Shown here one piece after another: positions 8,331-17,446 of a stretch of 64,000 bases of DNA (the first letter of the stretch is position 1; the number at the start of each line of letters is the position of its first letter). The stretch lies in NCBI RefSeq assembly GCF_048537545.1, contig NZ_CP183218.1. One strand, written 5' to 3'. The notes beneath the pieces are model-generated. The model ran no database searches and was not told the origin of the DNA. It saw nothing but the letters and a program-made list of their open reading frames with translations. Source of the stretch: Chania fonticola_B (GTDB taxonomy: Bacteria > Pseudomonadota > Gammaproteobacteria > Enterobacterales > Enterobacteriaceae). A program made the position numbers and the translations under genes.

Positions 8331-9512
8331 TTAGCGAGTGAAGGCGTAAACCTTGCCGCCACGCGCCTGGATCAGCAGTTTGTCACCGGCCACAATTGGC
8401 GCGGACAGGAAGCCGGAGCTATCCACTTTTTGCTGAGCCACAAAACGGCCATCGGTGGTATTGATCCAGTGCAGATAACCTTCGGCATCGCCGACGACCA
8501 GGTAGCCGTTATACAGCACTGGTGCAGTCAGGTTACGGTGCAGCAGATCGCTCTGGCGCCACAGGTTAACGCCACCTTCGGTATTCATTGCCACTACACG
8601 GTCATTCTGATCGACCACATAGATACGGCCTGCATCGACGATAAAGTCGTTCACCGAGCCCATATCACGTTTCCACATGATTTGGCCGGAGCGCAGATCC
8701 AGCGCCGCCATGTTGCCATTGTAACCCAAGGCATAGACCACGTTGTCAATAATCACCGGCGTGGTATCTACGTCATTCAGGCGGTCGATCTCGGTCGCAC
8801 CGCTTGGCTGGGAAATACGCTGCTGCCAGATCAACTGGCCCTGCTGCATCAACACGGCGCTGACGCGACCGTTGTCACCGCCAACTACCGCTGCACCAAA
8901 GGCCGTTGCCGGAGCAGACTCACCACGCAGTGACAGTGAAGGGATATCCAGGTTGACCGTCCACTTGATGGCACCATCAGACTCGTTCAACGCTTGCAGC
9001 TGACCGTTGGTGGTATGGATCAGCACCAGCCCCTCGGCGACCACAGGACGGGAAATCGCTTCACCCGCAACCTTGGTTTGCCAGGCGACTTTACCGTCTT
9101 CGGTATTCAGCGCATATACCACCGCTTTCTCACTGCCAACGTACACGTTGGAGCCAGACACCGTCAGGCCGCCAGACAGCAGCGCAGGCAGGTTGCTGGA
9201 GAAGAAGCCGGTTTTCTCGGAGAGATCGGCCTTCCATTTTTCTTTACCGTCGGCCAGGTCCATCGCTTTCACCGTACCGCGACGATCGGCAGCATAAACC
9301 GTGCTGTCCTGATAAGCCGGGCGCAGGTGAGAGTAGTACTCACCAATACCATCACCGACCGACGTGCTCCACGCTTTGTTCGGCGTGAACTGATTTTCAA
9401 CCGTTGGCAGCGGCGACATGGTAACCACGTCTTCTTCGCCACTAAACAACGAGCAGCCACTCAGCAAAGTCACGGAAACCAGTCCGACCAAGAGTGTTTT
9501 ACGCAATTGCAT
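8331..9512 (-). CDS. bamB: Outer membrane assembly lipoprotein BamB
   Basis: A 393-residue lipoprotein. The signal peptide ends in the lipobox LLSGC with the acylated cysteine at residue 20. The rest is a repeated beta-propeller (blades with D-x-GK-x-W patterns such as DGKEKWKADL, DGKVAWQTKV, SGQIMWKRDM). BamB is a periplasmic scaffold of the BAM complex that folds outer-membrane beta-barrels. It follows yfgM by 11 bp, as in E. coli. Confidence 0.98.
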   Translation of the reverse strand: MQLRKTLLVGLVSVTLLSGCSLFSGEEDVVTMSPLPTVENQFTPNKAWSTSVGDGIGEYYSHLRPAYQDSTVYAADRRGTVKAMDLADGKEKWKADLSEKTGFFSSNLPALLSGGLTVSGSNVYVGSEKAVVYALNTEDGKVAWQTKVAGEAISRPVVAEGLVLIHTTNGQLQALNESDGAIKWTVNLDIPSLSLRGESAPATAFGAAVVGGDNGRVSAVLMQQGQLIWQQRISQPSGATEIDRLNDVDTTPVIIDNVVYALGYNGNMAALDLRSGQIMWKRDMGSVNDFIVDAGRIYVVDQNDRVVAMNTEGGVNLWRQSDLLHRNLTAPVLYNGYLVVGDAEGYLHWINTTDGRFVAQQKVDSSGFLSAPIVAGDKLLIQARGGKVYAFTR

Positions 9513-9523
9513 GGGAATTCCCC

Positions 9524-10144
9524 TTAGCTGGACAAGTTATTCAATTTCATGCGCATTACTGCCGCAAGCGCCTGAGAAGCATTGGATTCGATGCCTTTGC
9601 TGTAAGCTTCACGTGCACCTTTACTGTCGCCTTTGGCCAACAGCACGTCGCCGCGTACGTCTTGCCTCATGGCCATCCAACCTTCGCCTTTCACGCCATC
9701 CAGCGTTTTCAGCGCTTCATCCAGCTTTTTCTCTTGCATCTGAACACGAGCCAGCCGCAGATTTACCAACGCCAGCAGGTTTTCATCTTTGGCATGGCTC
9801 TGTGCCACCACCAGTTGCTGTTCTGCCTTGGCAAAATCACCTTGTTGTGCAAAGTGTTTAGCCAAATCCAGAGCCGCGAACACGCCGTAGCTGTTGTCGT
9901 TCGCCTGGATAAACTTCTCTGCCGCTGCCACGTCTTCGGCTTTACCCGATGCCAGGGCAGCGTCAACCTGTTGATACGACTGTGAGGCAGCCATCATGCT
10001 GGAGGTCTGGTTGCTCTGCCAGTAGCGCCAACCAACCAGGGCACCAATACCGAGCACCACACCCACAACCAAAGCTTTACCGTTTTCGGCAAAAAAGTTG
10101 CGCACGGCGTCAAGCTGTTCGTTTTCAGTGGTATAGACTTCCAC
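9524..10144 (-). CDS. yfgM: YfgM, SecYEG-associated periplasmic protein with TPR repeats
   Basis: A 206-residue protein with a short cytoplasmic start, one membrane segment at about residues 24-41 (ALVVGVVLGIGALVGWRYW) and a periplasmic tetratricopeptide region. YfgM partners PpiD at the Sec translocon in E. coli and helps newly exported proteins reach periplasmic chaperones. Spacing is 13 bp from hisS and 11 bp to bamB, so it is part of one transcript. Confidence 0.95.
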   Translation of the reverse strand: MEVYTTENEQLDAVRNFFAENGKALVVGVVLGIGALVGWRYWQSNQTSSMMAASQSYQQVDAALASGKAEDVAAAEKFIQANDNSYGVFAALDLAKHFAQQGDFAKAEQQLVVAQSHAKDENLLALVNLRLARVQMQEKKLDEALKTLDGVKGEGWMAMRQDVRGDVLLAKGDSKGAREAYSKGIESNASQALAAVMRMKLNNLSS

Positions 10145-10157
10145 GGTGTCCTTCTCC

Positions 10158-11432
10158 TTAACCTAACATCAAAGCCAGACGCGCAGCGACTTCGCTTTGC
10201 GCCAGCGTTTCTTGTTCACCACTGCGCAGGTCTTTAACCACCACCTGCTGTGCTGCGACTTCGTTCTCACCCAGGATCAGGGCGATACGCGCGCCCCACT
10301 TGTCCGCACGGGTGATCTGCTTTTTAAAGTTGCCGCCGCCATAGTTGGTCATCAATTTAATCTGCGGCGCAGCATCACGAACCTGCTCTGCCAGCAACAT
10401 GGCCGCACTCTGGGTACCCGCACCGCTCGATATGACGTACACGTCGATGGTGGCCGGTGCCTTGAAGTCCGGATTAACCGCCTGAACCAGCAGTACCAAA
10501 CGCTCCAGCCCCATGGCAAAACCCACGCCAGGGGTAGCGCGCCCACCCAGTTGCTCAACCAGGCCGTCGTAACGGCCACCGGCACACACGGTGCCCTGAG
10601 CGCCCAGGCTGGTGGTGACCCACTCAAACACCGTGCGATTGTAATAATCCAGGCCGCGCACCAGGCGCTCGTTAACGGTATATGGGATACCGGCCTGAGC
10701 TAAAAGTTCACACAGCCCGGCAAAGTGGGCTTTGGACTCTTCATCCAGATAGTCGGAAAGACGCGGCGCATCGTTAAGCAAGGTTTGCACTTCTGGATTT
10801 TTAGAATCCAGCACGCGCAATGGGTTGCTGTACATGCGACGCTTGCAGTCTTCGTCGAGTTTTTCCTGATGCTGTTCCAGGAAAGCCACCAGAGCGTCAC
10901 GGTAGTTGGCGCGAGCTTCCAGTGAACCAATGGAGTTCAGTTCCAGATTGACGTGTTCGGCAATGCCCAGCGCTTTCCACCAGCGGGCGGTCAGCAGGAT
11001 CAGCTCGGCGTCAATATCCGGACCTTGCAGCCCAAATACCTCTGCCCCTAACTGATGGAACTGGCGGTAACGGCCTTTTTGTGGACGTTCGTAACGGAAC
11101 ATCGGGCCGATATACCACAGACGCTGCTCCTGATTGTACAGCAGACCATGTTCGATACCGGCGCGTACGCAGCCAGCCGTTCCTTCCGGGCGCAGCGTCA
11201 GGCTTTCGCCGTTGCGGTCCTCGAAGGTATACATCTCTTTTTCCACGACGTCGGTCACTTCACCGATGGCGCGCTTGAATAACGGGGTCTGCTCTACAAT
11301 CGGCAACCGGATTTCGCTATAGCCATAGCCGCTCAGCACCTGCTTGAGTGTGCCTTCAATACGCTGCCACAGTGCCGTTTCTTCCGGCAGGTAATCGTTC
11401 ATGCCGCGAATGGCTTGAATGTTTTTTGCCAC
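10158..11432 (-). CDS. hisS: Histidyl-tRNA synthetase
   Basis: A 424-residue class II synthetase, the same length as in E. coli. Visible family marks are the N-terminal IQAIRGMNDYLP, the motif 2 region GPMFRYERPQKGRYRQFHQ, the histidine-binding LVRGLDYYNRTVFE and the motif 3 segment GFAMGLERL, followed by the anticodon-binding domain. It charges tRNA-His. It lies between ispG and yfgM as in other enterobacteria. Confidence 0.99.
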   Translation of the reverse strand: MAKNIQAIRGMNDYLPEETALWQRIEGTLKQVLSGYGYSEIRLPIVEQTPLFKRAIGEVTDVVEKEMYTFEDRNGESLTLRPEGTAGCVRAGIEHGLLYNQEQRLWYIGPMFRYERPQKGRYRQFHQLGAEVFGLQGPDIDAELILLTARWWKALGIAEHVNLELNSIGSLEARANYRDALVAFLEQHQEKLDEDCKRRMYSNPLRVLDSKNPEVQTLLNDAPRLSDYLDEESKAHFAGLCELLAQAGIPYTVNERLVRGLDYYNRTVFEWVTTSLGAQGTVCAGGRYDGLVEQLGGRATPGVGFAMGLERLVLLVQAVNPDFKAPATIDVYVISSGAGTQSAAMLLAEQVRDAAPQIKLMTNYGGGNFKKQITRADKWGARIALILGENEVAAQQVVVKDLRSGEQETLAQSEVAARLALMLG

Positions 11433-11553
11433 GTGAGTTCTCTGTCCGTTTATATAAAATGGATCCGATTATAGGGACTTTGCCACCCGCTATTCAACGC
11501 AGATGCGCAATCCAGTCCTCGGATTATCAATCAGCGGGACAATAGCCGCCGAC

Positions 11554-12675
11554 TTATTCTTCCAGAAGATTGATCGAAATACGCTTGGATCCGTCCATCA
11601 TGGCCGCTTTGGCCCGGATCTTCGCTTCCAACTGGTCAATCATCTGTTCGTTATCAAAACGCTCTTTCTGGCGCACGCCGTCTTCGTAGAAGCCGCTCTT
11701 CTTGTGCCCACCGGTTACTCCAATGGTCGACACCAGGGCTTCGCCCGGCCCGTTCACCACGCAACCGATAATGGACACGTCCATCGGGGTGATGAGGTCT
11801 TCCAGGCGTTGTTCCAACGCATTGACGGTACCAATGACGTCAAACTCCTGACGTGAGCAGGTTGGGCAGGCAATGAAGTTGATGCCACGAGCGCGGATGC
11901 GCAAGGACTTCAGGATATCAAAGCCAACCTTCACTTCTTCAACCGGATCCGCCGCCAGCGAAATGCGCAGCGTATCGCCGATCCCTTCCGACAGCAGCAT
12001 GCCCAGGCCAATGGCTGATTTCACCGAGCCACTGCGTGCTCCGCCCGCCTCGGTGATGCCAAGATGCAAGGGTTGGTCAATACGGGCAGCCAGCAGCCGG
12101 TAAGACTGTACGGCCAGGAACACGTCGGACGCTTTCACGCTCACCTTGAACTGGTCAAAGTTGAGACGATCCAGAATATCCACGTGACGCATGGCGGATT
12201 CCAGCAGCGCTTCCGGCGTAGGTTCGCCGTACTTTTCCTGAATATCTTTTTCCAACGAGCCGCCGTTAACGCCAATGCGGATCGGGATATTTTTGTCACG
12301 CGCACAATCAACCACTGAACGGATACGAGATTCGTTGCCAATGTTGCCTGGGTTGATACGCAGGCAGTCAACGCCGTATTCGGCAACCTGCAACGCAATG
12401 CGGTAATCGAAATGGATATCGGCCACCAGCGGTACGTTGACCTGCTGCTTGATCAGCCGAAACGCCTCGGCGGCGTCCATGGTGGGAACGGAAACGCGGA
12501 CGATATCAACCCCCACGCGCTCCAGAGCCCGGATCTGATTAACCGTCGCTTCGACATCGGTGGTACGGGTGTTGGTCATCGATTGCACGGCAATCGGCGC
12601 TCCATCGCCTATAGGCACGTTACCGACGTAAATACGGGTGGATTTGCGACGGTTAATGGGAGCTTGGTTATGCAT
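11554..12675 (-). CDS. ispG: 4-hydroxy-3-methylbut-2-enyl diphosphate synthase (flavodoxin)
   Basis: A 373-residue iron-sulfur enzyme of the MEP isoprenoid pathway, converting the cyclic diphosphate MEcPP to HMBPP. The N-terminal barrel (VGNVPIGDGAPIAVQSMTNT) and the C-terminal 4Fe-4S domain with CPTCSRQEFD and GCVVNGPGEA are clear; these supply the three cysteine ligands and the key glutamate. It is preceded by rodZ and followed by hisS. Confidence 0.99.
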   Translation of the reverse strand: MHNQAPINRRKSTRIYVGNVPIGDGAPIAVQSMTNTRTTDVEATVNQIRALERVGVDIVRVSVPTMDAAEAFRLIKQQVNVPLVADIHFDYRIALQVAEYGVDCLRINPGNIGNESRIRSVVDCARDKNIPIRIGVNGGSLEKDIQEKYGEPTPEALLESAMRHVDILDRLNFDQFKVSVKASDVFLAVQSYRLLAARIDQPLHLGITEAGGARSGSVKSAIGLGMLLSEGIGDTLRISLAADPVEEVKVGFDILKSLRIRARGINFIACPTCSRQEFDVIGTVNALEQRLEDLITPMDVSIIGCVVNGPGEALVSTIGVTGGHKKSGFYEDGVRQKERFDNEQMIDQLEAKIRAKAAMMDGSKRISINLLEE

Positions 12676-12722
12676 CAGTTACTCTCCACTGCTGCTCTGA
12701 CTTAACGACAATAGCCGCGCAA

Positions 12723-13703
12723 TTACTGCGCGGCAACGGTCAGACGAGCAACACGGTTTGACTTGACAAACCGGCTTAAATCGACCGGTTTACCCTGGAA
12801 TTGGACCTGTACCGAAGCCGGTGCGCCAAGGGTCAGTTTAAACGGCGCCTTGCCAGTCAGATTCAGCCGGGAACCGCTTTTCTGGATGCCGCTGACCAAG
12901 GATTTACCCGTCGCGTCAACCACTTGCACCCAGCAGTCGCCGGAAAAATCCATCACCAGCCCGTTGGCATCAGCCTCCGAAGCACTGACGCCAGCAGCAC
13001 CGGTAGGCAACTGAGCCTGAGCGGCTGGCGCGGTCGATGTAGCATCCGGGATAGTAGCCTGGCTTGGTGCTACTACAGCAGGCTGTTGAGCCGCCTGAGG
13101 ATCAAGCACGGCCGGGACCTGTTGAGTCGTAGCAGCGCTATTGGTTGACGGCGCAGGGCTGTTGTCTGGGACAACTGCCGATGCACCATTATCCACGTTG
13201 CCGTCGGTCAATGGCACTGGCTGGCCTTCACCATGCTGAGAAAGCTGTGCGGAAGATTGATCCGCCATGGTGGCGATTTCTTCCTGCTGAGCCTTGTGAT
13301 TCTGCCACCACCAGGCACCGGTCAAACCCACGACCACAAACACAATCAGCCAGGTAAAGCTCATCAGCCAGCCATCACGCTTTTTACGGCGCTTACCCAA
13401 AGAGAAGCTCTGCATCTGAGCCACTTTGGCCGCTCTCACCGGTGCCTGTTTTTCCATCATCGGCAACAGTTCATCTTCTGGCAAATGCACCAGCTTGGCA
13501 TAGGAACGGATATAACCACGCACGAACGTTGAAGCCAGATCGGCAGACATATTGTCGTCTTCAATGTCGCGCACGGTAGACATTTTTAGGCACAGGCGTT
13601 CAGCCACGGCCTGTTGACTCAGCCCGAGTTGTTCACGAGCCTGGCGCAGGCGTTGACCTGTTGTCATAGATACGGTTTTATCTTGGGAATCTTCAGTATT
13701 CAT
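12723..13703 (-). CDS. rodZ: Cytoskeleton protein RodZ
   Basis: A 326-residue bitopic protein. An N-terminal helix-turn-helix domain (RLRQAREQLGLSQQAVAERL) lies in the cytoplasm, a basic stretch (KRRKKRDG) precedes one transmembrane segment near residues 111-132, then a long Pro/Ala/Gln/Thr-rich linker leads to a C-terminal beta-domain ending in VARLTVAAQ. RodZ links MreB to the cell-wall elongation machinery and keeps rod shape. Its ATG overlaps the pilW stop by 11 bp, so translation is coupled. Confidence 0.96.
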   Translation of the reverse strand: MNTEDSQDKTVSMTTGQRLRQAREQLGLSQQAVAERLCLKMSTVRDIEDDNMSADLASTFVRGYIRSYAKLVHLPEDELLPMMEKQAPVRAAKVAQMQSFSLGKRRKKRDGWLMSFTWLIVFVVVGLTGAWWWQNHKAQQEEIATMADQSSAQLSQHGEGQPVPLTDGNVDNGASAVVPDNSPAPSTNSAATTQQVPAVLDPQAAQQPAVVAPSQATIPDATSTAPAAQAQLPTGAAGVSASEADANGLVMDFSGDCWVQVVDATGKSLVSGIQKSGSRLNLTGKAPFKLTLGAPASVQVQFQGKPVDLSRFVKSNRVARLTVAAQ

Positions 13704-14454
13704 TAGCTAAGAACTGCTGGTACTGTTTGGATTGTGGAAAACTTCGCGCTAGCTGTTTGCCATAGCGTTGAACGCTATCCTGACGGCCCGCTAACGCGGC
13801 GAAACGAATCTGTAGCCATAGACTGTCGGCACTCGCCGGCAGAACATGTTGATAACTGTCCAATAAAAGTTGCGACTGCGCGCGCTTCCCTTCTCCAAAT
13901 TGCTTTTCTGCTTCCACTAGCAGCGGAGCCCCCTTGTCCGGATCGATCTTCAGTGCTCGCGTTAATAACTTACGAGCTTCATCATTTTGACCGGCCTTGA
14001 GGAAACAGTAACCTGCGTTTTCCAGACTGTCGGCAACCTGGCCATATTCTGGCGCCAGTGCCGCAGCGCTAAACTGCTGTTGGGCCGGTACATACTGCCC
14101 TAAACTACAGAGAAACGCACCGTAATTATTCAATACGGTACCGTTACCCGGTGCAAGTTTAAGCGCTTGCTGATAACGCTGTTCAGCGGCGGCGTTATCG
14201 CCGATCCGCTGATTGTAGAGTGCCATGCCCAATTGGGTACGATAATCCTGTGGGGCCGCATCGACCGCTTTTTGCAGATTCTGCCTGGCTGCCGGTAGAT
14301 CGCCCTGGTTCAGATACTCCAGGCCCAGTTGCAACCGGGTCTGGCCTGCCGCCACCGCTGGCCCGTCGTTATCGGGTTGCGAGCTGGAACAGCCCGCCAG
14401 CAAACTGGCCGCCAATAATACACCCCACAGTTTCAGCTTCATGCTTGCACTCAT
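13693..14454 (-). CDS. pilW: PilW-like lipoprotein with TPR repeats
   Basis: A 253-residue lipoprotein. The signal peptide MKLKLWGVLLAASLLAGC has the lipobox LLAGC; the start could be the ATG at 14454 (MSASMKLK) or at 14442 (MKLK). Four or more tetratricopeptide repeats follow (LGLEYLNQGDLPAARQNLQK, LNNYGAFLCSLGQYVPAQQQ). Proteins of this type help assemble or stabilise type IV pilus secretin in other bacteria. No pilus genes are near, so that role is inferred only from the family. It lies between rlmN and rodZ. Confidence 0.85.
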   Translation of the reverse strand: MSASMKLKLWGVLLAASLLAGCSSSQPDNDGPAVAAGQTRLQLGLEYLNQGDLPAARQNLQKAVDAAPQDYRTQLGMALYNQRIGDNAAAEQRYQQALKLAPGNGTVLNNYGAFLCSLGQYVPAQQQFSAAALAPEYGQVADSLENAGYCFLKAGQNDEARKLLTRALKIDPDKGAPLLVEAEKQFGEGKRAQSQLLLDSYQHVLPASADSLWLQIRFAALAGRQDSVQRYGKQLARSFPQSKQYQQFLANEY

Positions 14455-14540
14455 TTCCTTATCCGATGTTACCCGATCGCCTGAAGGATTGCTGCTCACA
14501 TAACAGGCTGTTAGATAACAAAAAAATCATGCTATAGGAT

Positions 14541-15728
14541 TCAGACCGCTCGTACGTTGATAGGTTCCCCGGCCATTTTCTTTTTCAGGGTACGCTTGGT
14601 ACGATCGATCACCTCTCCCGCCAACTGCCCACAGGCAGCATCGATGTCATCGCCACGGGTTTTACGAACAATAGTCGTAAAGCCGTATTCCATCAACACC
14701 TTGGAGAAACGGTCGACGCGGCTGTTGGAACTGCGGCCATAAGGTGCCCCAGGGAACGGGTTCCATGGGATCAGGTTGATCTTGCACGGCGTATCTTTCA
14801 GCACTTCCGCCAGTTGGTGCGCATCGTCGGTGCTGTCGTTGATGTGATCCAGCATCACGTATTCAACGGTGACGCGCCCTTGGTTGGCATTGGATTTTTC
14901 CAGATAACGGCGTACCGCCGCCAGGAAGGTTTCAATATTGTACTTGCGGTTGATCGGTACGATCTCGTCACGGATCTTGTCGTTAGGCGCATGCAGCGAA
15001 ATGGCCAGCGCCACATCGATCATATCGCCCAATTTGTCCAGAGCGGGTACGACACCGGAGGTAGACAAGGTAACGCGGCGCTTGGACAGACCAAAACCAA
15101 AGTCATCCAGCATGATTTCCATCGCTGGCACCACGTTGGTCAGGTTAAGCAACGGCTCCCCCATACCCATCATCACCACGTTGGTGATAGGACGTTGGCC
15201 GGTGACTTTGATGGCGCCCAGGATTTTAGCAGCACGCCATACCTGGCCAATGATTTCCGAGACGCGCAGGTTGCGGTTAAAGCCCTGCTGAGCCGTGGAA
15301 CAGAATTTGCACTCCAGTGCGCAGCCTACCTGTGAAGACACGCACAGGGTGGCGCGATCGCCATCTGGGATATAGACGGTTTCGACCTGTTGATCGCCCA
15401 CCTTGATGGCCCACTTGATGGTGCCATCGGCCGAACGCTGCTCTTCTGCGACTTCCGGCGCACGGATTTCCGCCACGCGTTGTAATTTATTGCGCAGCAC
15501 CTTGTTGATGTCGGTCATCTGCTCAAAATCGTCGCAGCAATAGTGATACATCCACTTCATCACCTGATCGGCGCGGAAAGGTTTTTCACCCATGTTGGCG
15601 AAAAATTCGCGCAATTGCTGACGGTTCAAATCCAGCAGGTTGATTTTGGCGGTAGCCGGTTGTTCCGTTTGCACGGTCAGGGAAGTATTTTCAGACAAGG
15701 TATGCTCGGGCGCGATGGGTTCTAACAT
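14541..15728 (-). CDS. rlmN: Dual-specificity 23S rRNA/tRNA A2503/A37 methyltransferase RlmN
   Basis: A 395-residue radical SAM enzyme. The cluster-binding cysteines are C136, C140 and C143 in CALECKFC. It adds a methyl group at C2 of adenosine 2503 of 23S rRNA and adenosine 37 of some tRNAs. The N-terminal extension before KINLLDLNRQQLREFF is longer than in E. coli, so a downstream start is possible, but the annotated ATG is the first in frame. Confidence 0.97.
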   Translation of the reverse strand: MLEPIAPEHTLSENTSLTVQTEQPATAKINLLDLNRQQLREFFANMGEKPFRADQVMKWMYHYCCDDFEQMTDINKVLRNKLQRVAEIRAPEVAEEQRSADGTIKWAIKVGDQQVETVYIPDGDRATLCVSSQVGCALECKFCSTAQQGFNRNLRVSEIIGQVWRAAKILGAIKVTGQRPITNVVMMGMGEPLLNLTNVVPAMEIMLDDFGFGLSKRRVTLSTSGVVPALDKLGDMIDVALAISLHAPNDKIRDEIVPINRKYNIETFLAAVRRYLEKSNANQGRVTVEYVMLDHINDSTDDAHQLAEVLKDTPCKINLIPWNPFPGAPYGRSSNSRVDRFSKVLMEYGFTTIVRKTRGDDIDAACGQLAGEVIDRTKRTLKKKMAGEPINVRAV

Positions 15729-15790
15729 AATGATCTCTTAGCCTCGTTATTACACGTTATGGCTTGAAGGAGTGAAAAGTAAGTGTGTCA

Positions 15791-15830
15791 TCAAAAGACA
15801 CGCCCCAGGCAAGATAGCTTCCCTGGGGCG
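15791..15830 (-). terminator. Probable terminator of ndk
   Basis: A perfect 9-bp GC-rich stem (15801-15809 with 15822-15830) is followed on the minus strand by TGTCTTTTGA. It lies about 105 bp after the ndk stop. The T run is short, so termination may be partial and allow readthrough to rlmN. Confidence 0.55.
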
Positions 15831-15936
15831 CGGCATTGTACAAATTTTAGTAGCGGGTTTCTACGTCTGAACGGCTTTCACGGCATTTTTATTGTATCTG
15901 CCGGTAAATTGCCGGTTTCAGCAGACCCCACCACAA

Positions 15937-16362
15937 TTAACGTGGGCAGATTTCGCTTTCGTTAAAGAAGTATGCGATTTCACGCTGGGCAGATTCTACT
16001 GCGTCTGAGCCGTGCACGGCGTTGGCAGTGAAGCTGTCTGCATAGTCAGCACGCAGGGTGCCGGCCAATGCGTTGTCAGGGTTGGTTGCGCCCATGATGT
16101 CACGGTTACGCTGTACGGCATTTTCCGCTTCCAGAACCTGTACCACGATCGGGCCAGAGGTCATGAACTCAACCAGACCGTCGAAGAAAGGACGGCCTTT
16201 GTGCTCGGCGTAGAAGCCTTCGGCTTGTTCGCGAGTCAGACGCAACATTTTAGATGCGATGATTTTGAAACCCGCGCGCTCGAAACGAGCATAGATAGCG
16301 CCGATGTCATTGTTAGCTACAGCGTTTGGCTTAATGATGGAAAAGGTACGTTCTACGGTCAT
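15937..16362 (-). CDS. ndk: Nucleoside diphosphate kinase
   Basis: A 141-residue enzyme; the ATG at 16362 is preceded by GAGG and gives the usual MTVERTFSIIKPNAV start. The phosphorylated histidine lies in NAVHGSDAVESA. Ndk transfers the gamma-phosphate between nucleoside triphosphates and diphosphates. It stands alone between sseB and rlmN. Confidence 0.98.
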   Translation of the reverse strand: MTVERTFSIIKPNAVANNDIGAIYARFERAGFKIIASKMLRLTREQAEGFYAEHKGRPFFDGLVEFMTSGPIVVQVLEAENAVQRNRDIMGATNPDNALAGTLRADYADSFTANAVHGSDAVESAQREIAYFFNESEICPR

Positions 16363-16542
16363 GATGGCCTCTATTATGTCTTCCAAAACAGGCCGGGCGA
16401 TAAGGTGAGGTGCCGGCCTTTCAAGTGGCGCAGATTATATGTGCGCTGTTAACGCTTGCCTACGGGAAAATCAACATTTCATTAAAAAAAAATTATCTTA
16501 ATCCACCATAGTCAGCGACAAATGGGATCCTCGCCGGTGGCC

Positions 16543-17379
16543 TTACTGGGTTTTATCGGTCGATGGGATCATATTTCGCAGCCAACTGCCCCAGCGACGC
16601 TGATAGAAAGCCTGGGTATGGTTGATCAGATAATGGCTCACGCCCCGCGCATTCTCTTCTACCAGGCAAAAGTCGACTGGCTCATCGGTCGGCGCGGTTT
16701 CGCTGGCCACCATACCGGCTTCGCTGATCAGGGCTTCAATCTCTGCCGGATCGCCATCCACTTCCAGGCCCACCAGCAGGTTCGGCTTCTCGTCTACGGC
16801 ACGATCGTGCATTAACGCCAGGAAAGCGCGGCGTACCGGTTTCCGCTGGCTGAACAAGGTCGTCAGCGCATCCACCATCGCCGCCGGATACTCTTCAGGC
16901 TGCCCCAGCAGTAGCTGAGTTTCGGTATCGATATAGCGCTCTGCCGGTTTCACTACGCCGCCGGTAGCCAACAGCATGGCGATCTCGGCTGGCAAGAATT
17001 CCTTGCCGTGGGTGCCTTTCGGGTTCAGGAACAGTTCGGCACCTTGGGTGATTTCAAACAGCACGCGAGCGGGCATGGCGATAAAGGGTTGCTCATCCTC
17101 CACTGCGTTTTGCAGCGCCTCCAGCGAGGTGAAGAAAGGCACCACGCTGCTGCCATCCTGCTTTTCCCAGTGCTGAATGTTCACCGGTGTCTCGGCATTC
17201 AGCGTAATTTCACCGTCGTGCGGCACCTGCTCGCTGTCACCCAGAATGTAGACCGTTGAATCCAGCAGTTCGCGGAAAAACGCCGGGCGGTATGCCGGTT
17301 CTGAGGCCGCCAGCCTCAGCAGGCGCTCAAGCTCGTTTTCGCCTGAAACGGCGTCATCATCATGATGGTGGGAACTCAT
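16543..17379 (-). CDS. sseB: SseB family protein (enhanced serine sensitivity)
   Basis: A 278-residue cytoplasmic protein with the SseB N-terminal domain (LLRLAASEPAYRPAFFRELLDSTVYIL) and the C-terminal domain (LVGLEVDGDPAEIEALI). The ATG at 17379 has GGAGGAG upstream; the longer frame starts from a TTG. E. coli sseB also follows pepB. Overexpression affects serine sensitivity in E. coli; the biochemical role is not known. The N-terminus carries a His/Asp-rich run (HHHDDD). Confidence 0.9.
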   Translation of the reverse strand: MSSHHHDDDAVSGENELERLLRLAASEPAYRPAFFRELLDSTVYILGDSEQVPHDGEITLNAETPVNIQHWEKQDGSSVVPFFTSLEALQNAVEDEQPFIAMPARVLFEITQGAELFLNPKGTHGKEFLPAEIAMLLATGGVVKPAERYIDTETQLLLGQPEEYPAAMVDALTTLFSQRKPVRRAFLALMHDRAVDEKPNLLVGLEVDGDPAEIEALISEAGMVASETAPTDEPVDFCLVEENARGVSHYLINHTQAFYQRRWGSWLRNMIPSTDKTQ

Positions 17380-17401
17380 TGCCGACTCCTCCAATGTATT
17401 A

Positions 17402-17424
17402 AGGGCCCAGCATGCTGAGCCCCT
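17402..17424 (-). repeat. Palindrome between pepB and sseB
   Basis: A near-perfect 20-bp palindrome (GGGCTCAGCA/TGCTGGGCCC on the minus strand, one G-U pair) sits in the 67-bp gap. It lacks a T run and could be a processing or weak terminator hairpin. Confidence 0.4.
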
Positions 17425-17446
17425 ACGGAAAAACGTAATGTTAAAC